From NCBI RefSeq assembly GCF_003319095.1, contig NZ_QOHI01000004.1, positions 186,001 to 250,000 of the forward strand: 64,000 bases of DNA. The letters are read 5' to 3'. Each line of letters starts with the position of its first letter. Position 1 is the first letter of the stretch. The position numbers were made by a program, and so were the translations under genes. The notes under the pieces were generated by a model. It saw nothing but the letters and a program-made list of their open reading frames with translations, did not search any database and was not told the DNA's origin. This DNA comes from Blastococcus sp. TBT05-19 (GTDB lineage Bacteria > Actinomycetota > Actinomycetes > Mycobacteriales > Geodermatophilaceae). This document shows positions 53,070 through 60,415 of the stretch, piece by piece.

Positions 53070-54665
53070 ATGCAGCTCGACGTGCGTTCCGGAGCCACCC
53101 CGACCCCGGCCGGCGCCTTCCCCGTCGACGTGTTCCGGCACGCGCCGGAGGGGCTGGCGGTCATCGACGCCGACGCCCGGTTCCTGGAGGCCAACCCCGC
53201 CGCCCGCGCGCTGTGCGGGCTGCCCGACGGCGCGGTGACCGGTCTGCCCTCCCCCTTCCCCGCCCCGGACCCCGCGGCGCCGCCGGGGGCCGGCAGCGCC
53301 GCGGAGGCCACCGTCGAGTGGCGCACCGGGCCGGGTGGGCGGCGGGAGTTCGCCTACCTCGTCGACCGGGTCCCGGACCGGGAGCAGTGGGTGGTGTCCT
53401 TCCGCGACGTGACCGTGAGCCGGCAGCAGCAGCGGCGGCTGGCCGCGATCGCCACGGCGGCGTCCAGCGTGGCCACCAAGCGCTCGCTCGTCGGCACCCT
53501 CGAGGCCCTGGCCCGCGAGGTGGCGCGCACCGACTCCCTCGCCGGCGTCCAGGTGCTCACCGTGAACTCCACCGGCGACCGGCTGCACGTCATGGGTGCG
53601 GCCGGGTTCGTCCGCACCCCGGACTTCTTCGACAAGCTGGTGGCGTGCCGCGCCCGGGGCGCCCGGCTGGTCATGCTGGACGCGCTGCAGAGCCGCACCC
53701 CCCTCGTGCTCGCCGACCGGTACGACGCGGTCATGCAGGACCCGGCCTGGGAGCCCCTGCACGAGATGATGGGCACCCCGAAGTGGGACTGGTTCGCCAG
53801 CGTCCCGCTCTTGGCGCGCGGCGAGCCCGTCGGCATCCTCAACGCCTTCTTCGCGCCGGGCCAGACCGTGGGCGACGCCGAGCTGGAGTTCCTGCTCGCC
53901 ATGGCCGAGCAGGCCGCGATGGCCGTCGACCACGCCGCCCTGCTGGAGCGGGAGCGGGACGTCGCCAGCCGCGAGGAGCGCCAGCGGCTCGCGCGCGACC
54001 TGCACGACTCCGTCGTCCAGCAGGTCTTCTCGATGATGATGCAGGCGCGCTCGCTCGGGGTGCTCGTGGAGCGGGGCCTGCCGCCCACGCCGGAGAAGGT
54101 CGCCCAGGTGGCCGACGACCTGAGCACCAGCGCCGAGGACGTCCTCGCCGACCTGCGCGGCATGGTCGTCGAGCTCCGCCCCGCCACGGGTACCGCGCGC
54201 GGGCTGGACTCGGCCCTGCGCAGCCTGGTCGACACCACCGGGGCCCGCACCGGCCTGGACACGACCCTGGAGGTGGACGACCCCGCCGGCGAGCTGACCC
54301 GGCTCGACCCCGACCTGCTCGAGGACGTCTACCGGATCATCGCCGAGGCGGTGCACAACAGCGTGAAGCACGCCTCGGCCTCGACCATGCGGGTCGCGGT
54401 GTCGGTGGCCCCCCACGGCAGCCGCCGGCGGCTGGTCGCCGAGGTCACCGACGACGGCTGCGGCCTCGGCGACGGCGACCGGGCGGCCGGGACCACCTCG
54501 CCGGGCGGCTTCGGCATGACCGCCATGCAGGAGCGCGCGGCCCGCTGGGGCGGCGTCGTGCGGGTGCGCAGCCTCTCCCCCTCCGGCACGCGGGTGCACC
54601 TCACCCTGCCGCTGCTGCCCTCCCTGCCCACGACCACGAACGACGACGAGGAGCCCGCCCCATGA
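53070..54665 (+). CDS. PAS-GAF sensor histidine kinase (NarL/LuxR-type system)
   Basis: A 531-residue soluble kinase. PAS domain about residues 20-130 (DVFRHAPEGLAVIDADARFLEANPAARAL), GAF about 145-290 (SVATKRSLVGTLEALAREVARTDSL; WFASVPLLARGEPVGILNAF), HisKA_3 dimerisation with the phospho-His in RQRLARDLHDSVVQQVF (about residue 309), and HATPase_c with IAEAVHNSVKHASA and DDGCGLGDGD. No membrane helix, so the signal is cytosolic or bound by PAS/GAF, perhaps a small aromatic. It overlaps the response regulator gene by four bases and follows the ligM gene after a terminator. Confidence 0.92.
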   Translation: MQLDVRSGATPTPAGAFPVDVFRHAPEGLAVIDADARFLEANPAARALCGLPDGAVTGLPSPFPAPDPAAPPGAGSAAEATVEWRTGPGGRREFAYLVDRVPDREQWVVSFRDVTVSRQQQRRLAAIATAASSVATKRSLVGTLEALAREVARTDSLAGVQVLTVNSTGDRLHVMGAAGFVRTPDFFDKLVACRARGARLVMLDALQSRTPLVLADRYDAVMQDPAWEPLHEMMGTPKWDWFASVPLLARGEPVGILNAFFAPGQTVGDAELEFLLAMAEQAAMAVDHAALLERERDVASREERQRLARDLHDSVVQQVFSMMMQARSLGVLVERGLPPTPEKVAQVADDLSTSAEDVLADLRGMVVELRPATGTARGLDSALRSLVDTTGARTGLDTTLEVDDPAGELTRLDPDLLEDVYRIIAEAVHNSVKHASASTMRVAVSVAPHGSRRRLVAEVTDDGCGLGDGDRAAGTTSPGGFGMTAMQERAARWGGVVRVRSLSPSGTRVHLTLPLLPSLPTTTNDDEEPAP

Positions 54666-55324
54666 CCGGTCCGCACCCGATCCGGGTCCTGGTCGTCGAC
54701 GACCACGCGGTCGTGCGCCGCGGGGTCGTGGCCTACCTGGAGGCGCTCGAGGACGTCGAGGTGGCCGGCGAGGCGGGGAACGGGCAGGAGGCCCTGGACT
54801 TCCTGGCGCGGGCGTCCTCGCTCGGCGAGCAGCCGCACGCCGTGCTCATGGACCTGCAGATGCCGGTGATGGACGGCGTGACGGCGACGCCGGAGATCGT
54901 GCGCCGGTTCCCCGAGGTGCGGGTCGTGATCCTCACCAGCTTCGGCGAGGTGGAGCGGGTGCACGCCGCGCTCGAGCGCGGCGCGTCGGGCTACCTGCTC
55001 AAGGACGCCGGACCGGCCGAGGTGCACGCCGCGCTGCGCGCCGCCGTGCGCGACGAGGTGTTCCTCGACGCCGCGGTGACCCGCCGGCTCACCCAGGAGA
55101 TCCGGGCGCCGCGGACCGGGCTCGGGGTGCTCACGGCCCGGGAGAAGGAGGTCCTGGTGCTGATCGCGGAGGGCCGGTCCAACAAGGACATCGCCCGGCA
55201 CCTGGTGATCAGCGAGCGGACCGCGCGCACCCACGTCAGCCACCTGCTCACCAAGATGAACCTCACCTCCCGCACCCAGGCGGCGCTGCTCGCGGTCAAG
55301 GAGGGGCTCGTCCAGCCGCGGTGA
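54662..55324 (+). CDS. NarL/FixJ-family response regulator
   Basis: A 220-residue regulator: receiver domain with RVLVVDDHAVVRRGV, phospho-acceptor Asp near residue 64 (HAVLMDLQMPVMDG), the LTS and K residues (VVILTSFGE; YLLKDAG), and a C-terminal LuxR-type helix-turn-helix (LTAREKEVLVLIAEGRSNKDIARHLVISERTARTHVSHLLTKM). Partner of the kinase encoded just upstream. It lies between ligM copy 1 and the ferredoxin/P450 genes, so control of methoxyaromatic genes is possible. Confidence 0.94.
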   Translation: MTGPHPIRVLVVDDHAVVRRGVVAYLEALEDVEVAGEAGNGQEALDFLARASSLGEQPHAVLMDLQMPVMDGVTATPEIVRRFPEVRVVILTSFGEVERVHAALERGASGYLLKDAGPAEVHAALRAAVRDEVFLDAAVTRRLTQEIRAPRTGLGVLTAREKEVLVLIAEGRSNKDIARHLVISERTARTHVSHLLTKMNLTSRTQAALLAVKEGLVQPR

Positions 55325-55325
55325 C

Positions 55326-55366
55326 GTGCGTCGGATGTCGCGCCCCGGTGACGACGTCCGACGCAC
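55326..55366. promoter_or_regulatory. 15-base inverted repeat after the response regulator, terminator and/or operator
   Basis: GTGCGTCGGATGTCG (55326-55340) and CGACGTCCGACGCAC (55352-55366) pair at 14 of 15 positions around an 11-base loop. It begins two bases after the response regulator stop, so it can terminate that transcript. Its left arm also contains the CGTCGGATGTCGCG sequence found again at 60322-60335 before ligM copy 2, which argues for a protein-binding site as well. Confidence 0.55.
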
Positions 55367-55416
55367 CGCGCGCCGGTCAACCGCGTGATCCGCGGGTGCT
55401 GCGGCGCTCCTAGCGT
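55334..55416 (+). promoter_or_regulatory. Shared-architecture promoter A (ferredoxin operon)
   Basis: Elements in order: GATGTC (55334-55339), GTCAAC 42 bases later (55376-55381), GATCCG (55387-55392), 17 bases, and CTAGCGT (55410-55416, -10 core TAGCGT). The same order and spacing occur before ligM copy 2 and before the hydrolase-ligAB operon. The GATG-to-minus-10 distance is 76 bases. Confidence 0.5.
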
Positions 55417-55474
55417 TCCGGTCAGGAGCGCCGCCACTCCCCGGGCCGCGCCTCCTCGCGACGGGAGGGACGAC

Positions 55475-55768
55475 GTGACCACCCCGGACCCGATCGAGGA
55501 CACCGCCGGCCTCTCGGTGGTCTGCGAGACCGCGGGCACGCGGCTCGTGGTCCCGCCGGGGACCTCGATCCTCGACGCGGCCCGGCAGGCGGGCCTGGAC
55601 GTGACCGCCCCGTGCGCGGACGCCCTCTGCGGCGCGTGCGAGACGTGGGTGCTGGAGGGCCGGCCCGACCACCGGGACGCGCTGCTCAGCGCCGAGGAGC
55701 AGGCCCGGGGCGAGACGATGCTGATCTGCGTCTCCCGGGGCAGGACGCCGCTGGTGCTCGACCTGTGA
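55475..55768 (+). CDS. Stand-alone [2Fe-2S] ferredoxin of the phthalate-reductase C-terminal type
   Basis: A 97-residue ferredoxin with ligands in APCADALCGACETWV (C-x4-C-x2-C) and the fourth Cys in MLICVSRG. It is closely similar to the C-terminal ferredoxin domain of the VanB-like reductase at 58087-59064: both have CETxVLxGRPDHRDALL and end in LVLDL. It probably carries electrons to an oxygenase, perhaps the P450. GTG start after GGGAGGGACGAC; promoter A upstream. Confidence 0.9.
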   Translation: MTTPDPIEDTAGLSVVCETAGTRLVVPPGTSILDAARQAGLDVTAPCADALCGACETWVLEGRPDHRDALLSAEEQARGETMLICVSRGRTPLVLDL

Positions 55769-55805
55769 GCCGGCCGGCAGGAGACGACGACGGAGGAGAG
55801 CGCCC

Positions 55806-56669
55806 GTGAGCAGCAGCAGCACGCCGGTGGACGGGTTCCGCCTGACCTACGACCGCGCCGGCGAGGGCCCGCCGGTGGTGCTCCTGCACGGCTGGCCCGG
55901 TGACCGGACCGACTACCGGCTGGTCGTGCCGCTGCTGACCAGCGCGGCGGACGTCGTCGTCCCGGACCTGCGCGGCTTCGGCGACTCCGACCGGCACGAG
56001 GTCGACCCCGAGGAGGGGTACACCGCCGACGCGCAGGCCCGCAGCGTGGCCGGGCTGCTCGAGGAGCTCGATCTCGGCCCGGTCGTCCTGGCCGGGTACG
56101 ACATCGGCAGCCGCATCGCGCAGACCGTGGCCCGGCTGGTCCCCGAGCGGGTCCGGGCGCTCGTCGTCGCCCCACCCCTGCCCGGTGCCGGACGGCGGCT
56201 GCTGGACCCGGACGTGGTGACCGAGTTCTGGTACCAGAACCTGCACCGCACCGGGCTGCCCGCACAGCTCCTCGACGGGAACCGCGACGCCGTCCGCAGC
56301 TACCTCGAGCACTTCTGGACCCACTGGTCCGGGCCCGCGTTCACCCCGGCCCCTGCCGACCTCGACCGGCTGGCCGACCGCTACGCCCGGCCCGGGGCCT
56401 TTCTCGCGTCGATCGGCTGGTACCGGGTGGGTCCGGGCATCCTGGTCCGCGGTCTCGCCGAGCAGGCACCCGACCCCGCCGGCCGCCTCGCGACCCCCAC
56501 CCGCGTCCTGTGGCCGGCGCACGACCCGCTGTTCCCCGCGGCCTGGGCCGACCGGCTGGAGGAGTTCTTCAGCGACGTGACCGTGACGCCCGTGCCGGAC
56601 GCCGGGCACTTCCTCCCGCTCGAGGCGCCGGAGGTGCTCGCCGGGGCGATCCGGGCGGCGCTGGCCTGA
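55806..56669 (+). CDS. Alpha/beta hydrolase, epoxide hydrolase / haloacetate dehalogenase-like
   Basis: A 287-residue hydrolase: LLHGWPGDRTDYRLVVPLL (HGxP oxyanion motif near residue 27), the nucleophile elbow GYDIGSRIAQ with an aspartate in place of serine (about residue 96), and the catalytic His in PDAGHFLPLEAPE. An Asp nucleophile points to epoxide hydrolases and dehalogenases rather than esterases. It follows the ferredoxin gene by 37 bases. It might open an arene or alkene epoxide made by a neighbouring oxygenase; this is inference. Confidence 0.88.
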   Translation: MSSSSTPVDGFRLTYDRAGEGPPVVLLHGWPGDRTDYRLVVPLLTSAADVVVPDLRGFGDSDRHEVDPEEGYTADAQARSVAGLLEELDLGPVVLAGYDIGSRIAQTVARLVPERVRALVVAPPLPGAGRRLLDPDVVTEFWYQNLHRTGLPAQLLDGNRDAVRSYLEHFWTHWSGPAFTPAPADLDRLADRYARPGAFLASIGWYRVGPGILVRGLAEQAPDPAGRLATPTRVLWPAHDPLFPAAWADRLEEFFSDVTVTPVPDAGHFLPLEAPEVLAGAIRAALA

Positions 56670-56691
56670 TCCGATCGCGCCTCCGGAGAGG

Positions 56692-57195
56692 GTGGGACGC
56701 ACAGGTGTGCCCGAGACTGTCGGGGTGCAGCGACCGCCGTTTCCCTTCACTCCCAGGTCTACGGCGCACGTCCGGTCCGGGGACTTCTGGGGCATCCCAC
56801 TTCGGCGAGGCGGCTGGTACGCCTGTGGGCGGGTGCTCCGGGTCTGGGAATCCCGTGTCCTCTGCACCATCGGGCTGATCGACTGGTGCGAGGCCGTCCC
56901 TCCCACGGCGGGCGACATCGCAGGGGCGCGGGTTCTCGAGCACGGCAAGGCGCACATCAAGACGGTCGCCCACACCGGCGGGACGCTGCTCGGCCACCGA
57001 CCTCTCGAGGATGACGGGGGCTGGTCGGCGCTGGTCGGGATACCGGACAGGGGCCCCAGTCTCGACGAGCCGGTGTGGGGCTACGGCATGGTCGCGGACC
57101 GAGCGCACTCGTACTTCGGACGGCACTTTCCCGAGCGGCCCAGCCCAGCGGTCGAACGACCCGCACCGCTACAGAACGAGTGGCGCGGCTTCTGA
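56692..57195 (+). CDS. Orphan Imm26-like protein
   Basis: A 167-residue protein whose N-terminal part SGDFWGIPLRRGGWYACGRVLRV resembles the GDVFAIPLxxGxYAYGRVL pattern of immunity-protein-26-type proteins. The rest (VAHTGGTLLGHRPLEDD; FGRHFPERP) is not recognised. The DNA here looks less biased toward G and C at third positions than its neighbours, which may mean recent arrival. No toxin gene is adjacent. Start uncertain: GTG 56692, 56704 or 56725; the first is listed as the longest. Confidence 0.5.
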   Translation: MGRTGVPETVGVQRPPFPFTPRSTAHVRSGDFWGIPLRRGGWYACGRVLRVWESRVLCTIGLIDWCEAVPPTAGDIAGARVLEHGKAHIKTVAHTGGTLLGHRPLEDDGGWSALVGIPDRGPSLDEPVWGYGMVADRAHSYFGRHFPERPSPAVERPAPLQNEWRGF

Positions 57196-57257
57196 GCCGG
57201 ATCGAGCCGCGGCTACCGGACTGCGCCAGTTCGCCGCCACCGTGCGGGGGCGCAGGC

Positions 57258-58007
57258 TCAGGGGTCGCGCAGCGCGCGGCCGATGCCCCGGGCGGCGGCC
57301 AGGAGGACCGGTACCGCCGAGGCGGCCCGGTCGTCGTTCGGCAGGATCACCGACAGCGAGGCCACCACCTCGCCCAGCCCGTCGCGCACCGGTACCGCGA
57401 TGCCCGTCGCGTCCTCGTGCACGTGCCCGGGCAGGAGCGCGTAGCCCTGCTGGCGCACCTGCCCGAGCAGCGCCCGCAGCCGCTCGGGCGAGGTCACCGT
57501 CGCCGCGGTCCGGCCCTCCAGCGGCCGGGCGAGCACCCGCTCCCGCAGCTCCGGCGGTCCGTAGGCGAGCAGGACCACGCCCGAGGACGAGATGTGCAGC
57601 GGCAGCCGTCCGGCGATCCGCGAGAAGTTGACGACGGCGTCGCGCGCCGACAGCCGCTCGAGGAAGATCACCTCGTCGCCGTCCCGGACGGCGAGCTGCG
57701 CGTGGTGGCCGACCACGGCGTGCAGGTCCTCCAGGAAGGGCATCGCCGCGTCGCGCAACGACCGTGTCGGCGCGGCCCGGGAGGCCAGCTCCCACAGCCG
57801 CATGCCGCCGCGCACGCTGCCGTCCTCCCCGCGCGCGAGCAGCCCCTCCTCGACGAGGTGGCCGACGATGCGCGAGGCCGTCGCGACGTGCAGCCCGGCG
57901 CGCCGCGCGATCTCGGAGACCCGCAGCACCGGCTCGTCGGCCGTGAAGGCGTCCAGCACCCGGACGGCGCGGGCCAGCGAGGACTCCCCCGTCGCGGTCC
58001 GTGGCAC
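57258..58007 (-). CDS. IclR-family transcriptional regulator
   Basis: A 249-residue IclR protein. The N-terminal winged helix has SSLARAVRVLDAFTADEPVLRVSEIARRAGLHVATASRIVGHLVEEGLLAR. The C-terminal effector domain has AVVGHHAQLAVRDGDEVIFLERL and a late GIAVPVRDGLGEVVASLSVILP. IclR proteins such as PcaR and PobR control aromatic-acid genes, often as activators. It is divergent from the reductase/P450 operon. The GTG at 58007 gives the usual family length; the frame stays open to 58088 but would overlap the divergent start. Confidence 0.88.
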   Translation of the reverse strand: MPRTATGESSLARAVRVLDAFTADEPVLRVSEIARRAGLHVATASRIVGHLVEEGLLARGEDGSVRGGMRLWELASRAAPTRSLRDAAMPFLEDLHAVVGHHAQLAVRDGDEVIFLERLSARDAVVNFSRIAGRLPLHISSSGVVLLAYGPPELRERVLARPLEGRTAATVTSPERLRALLGQVRQQGYALLPGHVHEDATGIAVPVRDGLGEVVASLSVILPNDDRAASAVPVLLAAARGIGRALRDP

Positions 58008-58086
58008 GGGGCGGAGTGTGGCAGGCCGTCTCGACCATTGAGAAGGTGTTGGCCGCGCCACATCCCCCCGGAGGACCGTCTCTCCC

Positions 58087-59064
58087 ATGACCGCTCCTCC
58101 CCCGGCGCCCGCCCCCGAGGGCGCCGACGTCGCGATGCTGCGGGTGACCGGCAAGCAGCTGCAGGCCGACGGCGTGCTGACCCTCGAGCTGGCCTCGCCG
58201 TCCGGGGCCCGGCTGCGCGACTGGACGCCGGGCTCGCACATCGACCTGGTGCTGCCCACCGGGCTGACGCGGCAGTACTCCCTCTGCGGCGACCGGTGGG
58301 ACCCCACCACGTACCGGGTGGGCGTGCTGCTGGAGCCGGAGAGCCGGGGCGGCTCGACCTACGTACACGAGCAGCTGCAGGTCGGCGACCTGGTCGGCGC
58401 GGGCGGACCGCGGAACAACTTCCCGCTGGTGCCTTCGGAGCGGTACCTGTTCGTGGCCGGCGGCATCGGGATCACCCCGATCCTGCCGATGGTGCACCAG
58501 GCGGAGCTCCTCGGCGCCGACTGGCGGCTGCTCTACGGCGGCCGGCGCCGCGGGTCGATGGCGTTCCTGGACGAGCTCGCCGGCTACGGCGACCGGGTCC
58601 AGGTGCGCCCCCAGGACGAGTTCGGTCTGCTCGACCTGCCCGGGTTCCTCGGCGAGCCCCGGGAGGGGGTGCGCGTCTACGCGTGCGGTCCCGCGCCGCT
58701 GCTCGCCGCGGTGGAGCGGGCCTGCGCGTACTGGCCGCCGCACGCCCTGCGCGTCGAGCGGTTCGTCGCCGAGGACGCGGGCGCGCCGGCCCGGGTCGCG
58801 CCGTTCGAGGTCGAGCTCGCCCGCACCGGCACCACCGTGACCGTGACCCCGGACGTCACGGTGCTGGAGGCGCTGAGCCGGGTCGGTGTCGAGATCCTCT
58901 CCTCCTGCCGCCGCGGGGTCTGCGGAACCTGCGAGACCACGGTCCTGGCCGGCCGGCCCGACCACCGCGACGCCCTCCTCGACGACGACGAGCGCGCGGC
59001 CGACGACTGCATGTACGTCTGCGTCTCCCGCTCGCGCGACGAGCGCCTCGTCCTCGACCTCTGA
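58087..59064 (+). CDS. Phthalate-family (VanB-like) ferredoxin reductase
   Basis: A 325-residue oxygenase reductase in one chain: flavin domain (GSHIDLVLPTGLTRQYSLCGD, the RxYS motif), NAD domain (LFVAGGIGITPILPMV and VYACGPAPLL) and a C-terminal [2Fe-2S] domain (LSSCRRGVCGTCETTVL, fourth Cys in YVCVSRS). This is the order of phthalate dioxygenase reductase and VanB. No Rieske oxygenase (VanA) is adjacent; the partner is more likely the P450 encoded 20 bases downstream. The ATG follows GGAGGACCGTCTCTCCC. Confidence 0.92.
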   Translation: MTAPPPAPAPEGADVAMLRVTGKQLQADGVLTLELASPSGARLRDWTPGSHIDLVLPTGLTRQYSLCGDRWDPTTYRVGVLLEPESRGGSTYVHEQLQVGDLVGAGGPRNNFPLVPSERYLFVAGGIGITPILPMVHQAELLGADWRLLYGGRRRGSMAFLDELAGYGDRVQVRPQDEFGLLDLPGFLGEPREGVRVYACGPAPLLAAVERACAYWPPHALRVERFVAEDAGAPARVAPFEVELARTGTTVTVTPDVTVLEALSRVGVEILSSCRRGVCGTCETTVLAGRPDHRDALLDDDERAADDCMYVCVSRSRDERLVLDL

Positions 59065-59084
59065 CCCACCGGAAGGCCTCCCCC

Positions 59085-60311
59085 GTGACCGCCACCGCCG
59101 CTCCCGGCACCACCCCTCCCGGCACCGCCGTCCCGACCAGCGACGTCGACCCGTTCAGCCACGAGGTGCTGGAGGACCCGCTCCCGATGCACGAGGCCCT
59201 CCGCGAGGCCGGGCCGGTGGTCCTGCTCAGCGAGTACGACGTGTTCGCGCTGGCCCGCTACGACGACGTGCACGCGGCGCTGGTGAACTGGCAGGACTTC
59301 CAGTCCTCGGCCGGGGTGGGGCTGTCGAACTTCCGCTACGAGGAGCCGTGGCGACCGCCCAGCATCCTGCTCGAGGCCGACCCGCCGCGGCACGACGCCC
59401 CACGCCGGGTGCTGCAGAAGGTGCTCGGGCCCCGGGCGCTCCGCCGGCTCCGCGAGCAGTGGGCCGCCGACGCCGACGTCCTGGTCGACGAGGTGCTCGC
59501 GCGGGGCAGCTCCTTCGACGCCGCCCGGGACCTCGGGGCGGTGTTCCCGCTGCGGGTGTTCCCCGAAGCCGTGGGCATCCCGCAGCCCGGCCGCGAGAAG
59601 CTGCTGCCCTACGGCGACCACGCCTTCAACGCCTTCGGGCCGGCCAACGACCTGGTCGCGAAGGGAGCGCCCCGCGTCGCCGAGCTGTCCGGCTGGGTGA
59701 ACGAGCAGTGCCGGCGGGAGGTGCTGGCCCCGACCGGCTTCGGGGCGGACATCTGGGCGGCCAGCGACCGCGGCGACATCACCCCCGAGCAGGCGCCGCT
59801 CGCCGTCCGCTCCCTGCTGACCGCCGGGGTCGACACGACCGTGCACGGCATCTCCGCGATCCTCTACGCCTTCGCCACCCACCCCGAGCAGTGGGCACGG
59901 CTGCGCGCGGAGCCGTCGCTGGCGCGCATCGCCTTCGACGAGGCGGTGCGCTGGGAGTCCCCGGTCCAGACCTTCTTCCGCACCGCGACCACCGACGTGC
60001 GCGTGGGCGACGTCGTCATCCCCGAGGGGCGCAAGATCCTCATGTTCCTGGCCGCGGCCAACCGGGATCCGCGCCGGTGGGCCGACCCCGACCGCTTCGA
60101 CCTCGGCCGCGACCCCTCCGGGCACGTCGGCTTCGGCATGGGCATCCACCAGTGCGTCGGCCAGCACGTGGCCCGGCTGGAGGCCGAGTCGATCGTGACG
60201 GCGCTGGCCCGGCGGGTGCGCACGATCGAGCTCGACGGCCCGCCCGTTCGGCACCACAACAACACGCTGCGGGCCCTGGAGAGCGTGCCGGTGCGGGTCG
60301 TCCTCGACTGA
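59085..60311 (+). CDS. Cytochrome P450, CYP199-like, candidate aryl para-O-demethylase
   Basis: A 408-residue P450. Landmarks are the oxygen-binding I-helix TAGVDTTVHG, the ExxR motif FDEAVRWESP (Glu-Ala-Val-Arg) and the heme loop FGMGIHQCVGQHVAR with the proximal cysteine. The N-terminal half (LREAGPVVLLSEYDVFALARYDDVH; SSAGVGLSNFRYEEPWRPPSILLEADPPRH; LPYGDHAFNAFGP) resembles CYP199 enzymes, which remove the para-methyl group from 4-methoxybenzoate-type acids such as veratrate. It is co-transcribed with a VanB-like reductase and followed by ligM copy 2. Substrate assignment is inference. Confidence 0.9.
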   Translation: MTATAAPGTTPPGTAVPTSDVDPFSHEVLEDPLPMHEALREAGPVVLLSEYDVFALARYDDVHAALVNWQDFQSSAGVGLSNFRYEEPWRPPSILLEADPPRHDAPRRVLQKVLGPRALRRLREQWAADADVLVDEVLARGSSFDAARDLGAVFPLRVFPEAVGIPQPGREKLLPYGDHAFNAFGPANDLVAKGAPRVAELSGWVNEQCRREVLAPTGFGADIWAASDRGDITPEQAPLAVRSLLTAGVDTTVHGISAILYAFATHPEQWARLRAEPSLARIAFDEAVRWESPVQTFFRTATTDVRVGDVVIPEGRKILMFLAAANRDPRRWADPDRFDLGRDPSGHVGFGMGIHQCVGQHVARLEAESIVTALARRVRTIELDGPPVRHHNNTLRALESVPVRVVLD

Positions 60312-60321
60312 TCCGGCGCTA

Positions 60322-60408
60322 CGTCGGATGTCGCGGCACCGGCGCGCGCCGGCGCCGCCGGGACGCGACATCCGCGCGATCCGGTGGCCGCCCCGCGCTC
60401 CCTACGGT
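60322..60408 (+). promoter_or_regulatory. Shared-architecture promoter B (leaderless ligM copy 2) with inverted repeat
   Basis: CGGATGTCGCG (60325-60335) and CGCGACATCCG (60364-60374) are perfect 11-base arms; a second palindrome CCGGCGCGCGCCGG (60339-60352) lies between. Then follow GATCCG (60378-60383), 18 bases and CTACGGT (60402-60408). The -10 TACGGT is seven bases before the ATG at 60416 and there is no ribosome site, so the mRNA is probably leaderless. The region may also end the P450 transcript. Confidence 0.55.
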
Positions 60409-60415
60409 GTCGTCC

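Noticed and set aside
58087-59064. Reading the VanB-like reductase as half of a VanAB vanillate demethylase
   Set aside because: No Rieske oxygenase gene is adjacent; the next gene, 20 bases downstream, is a P450.
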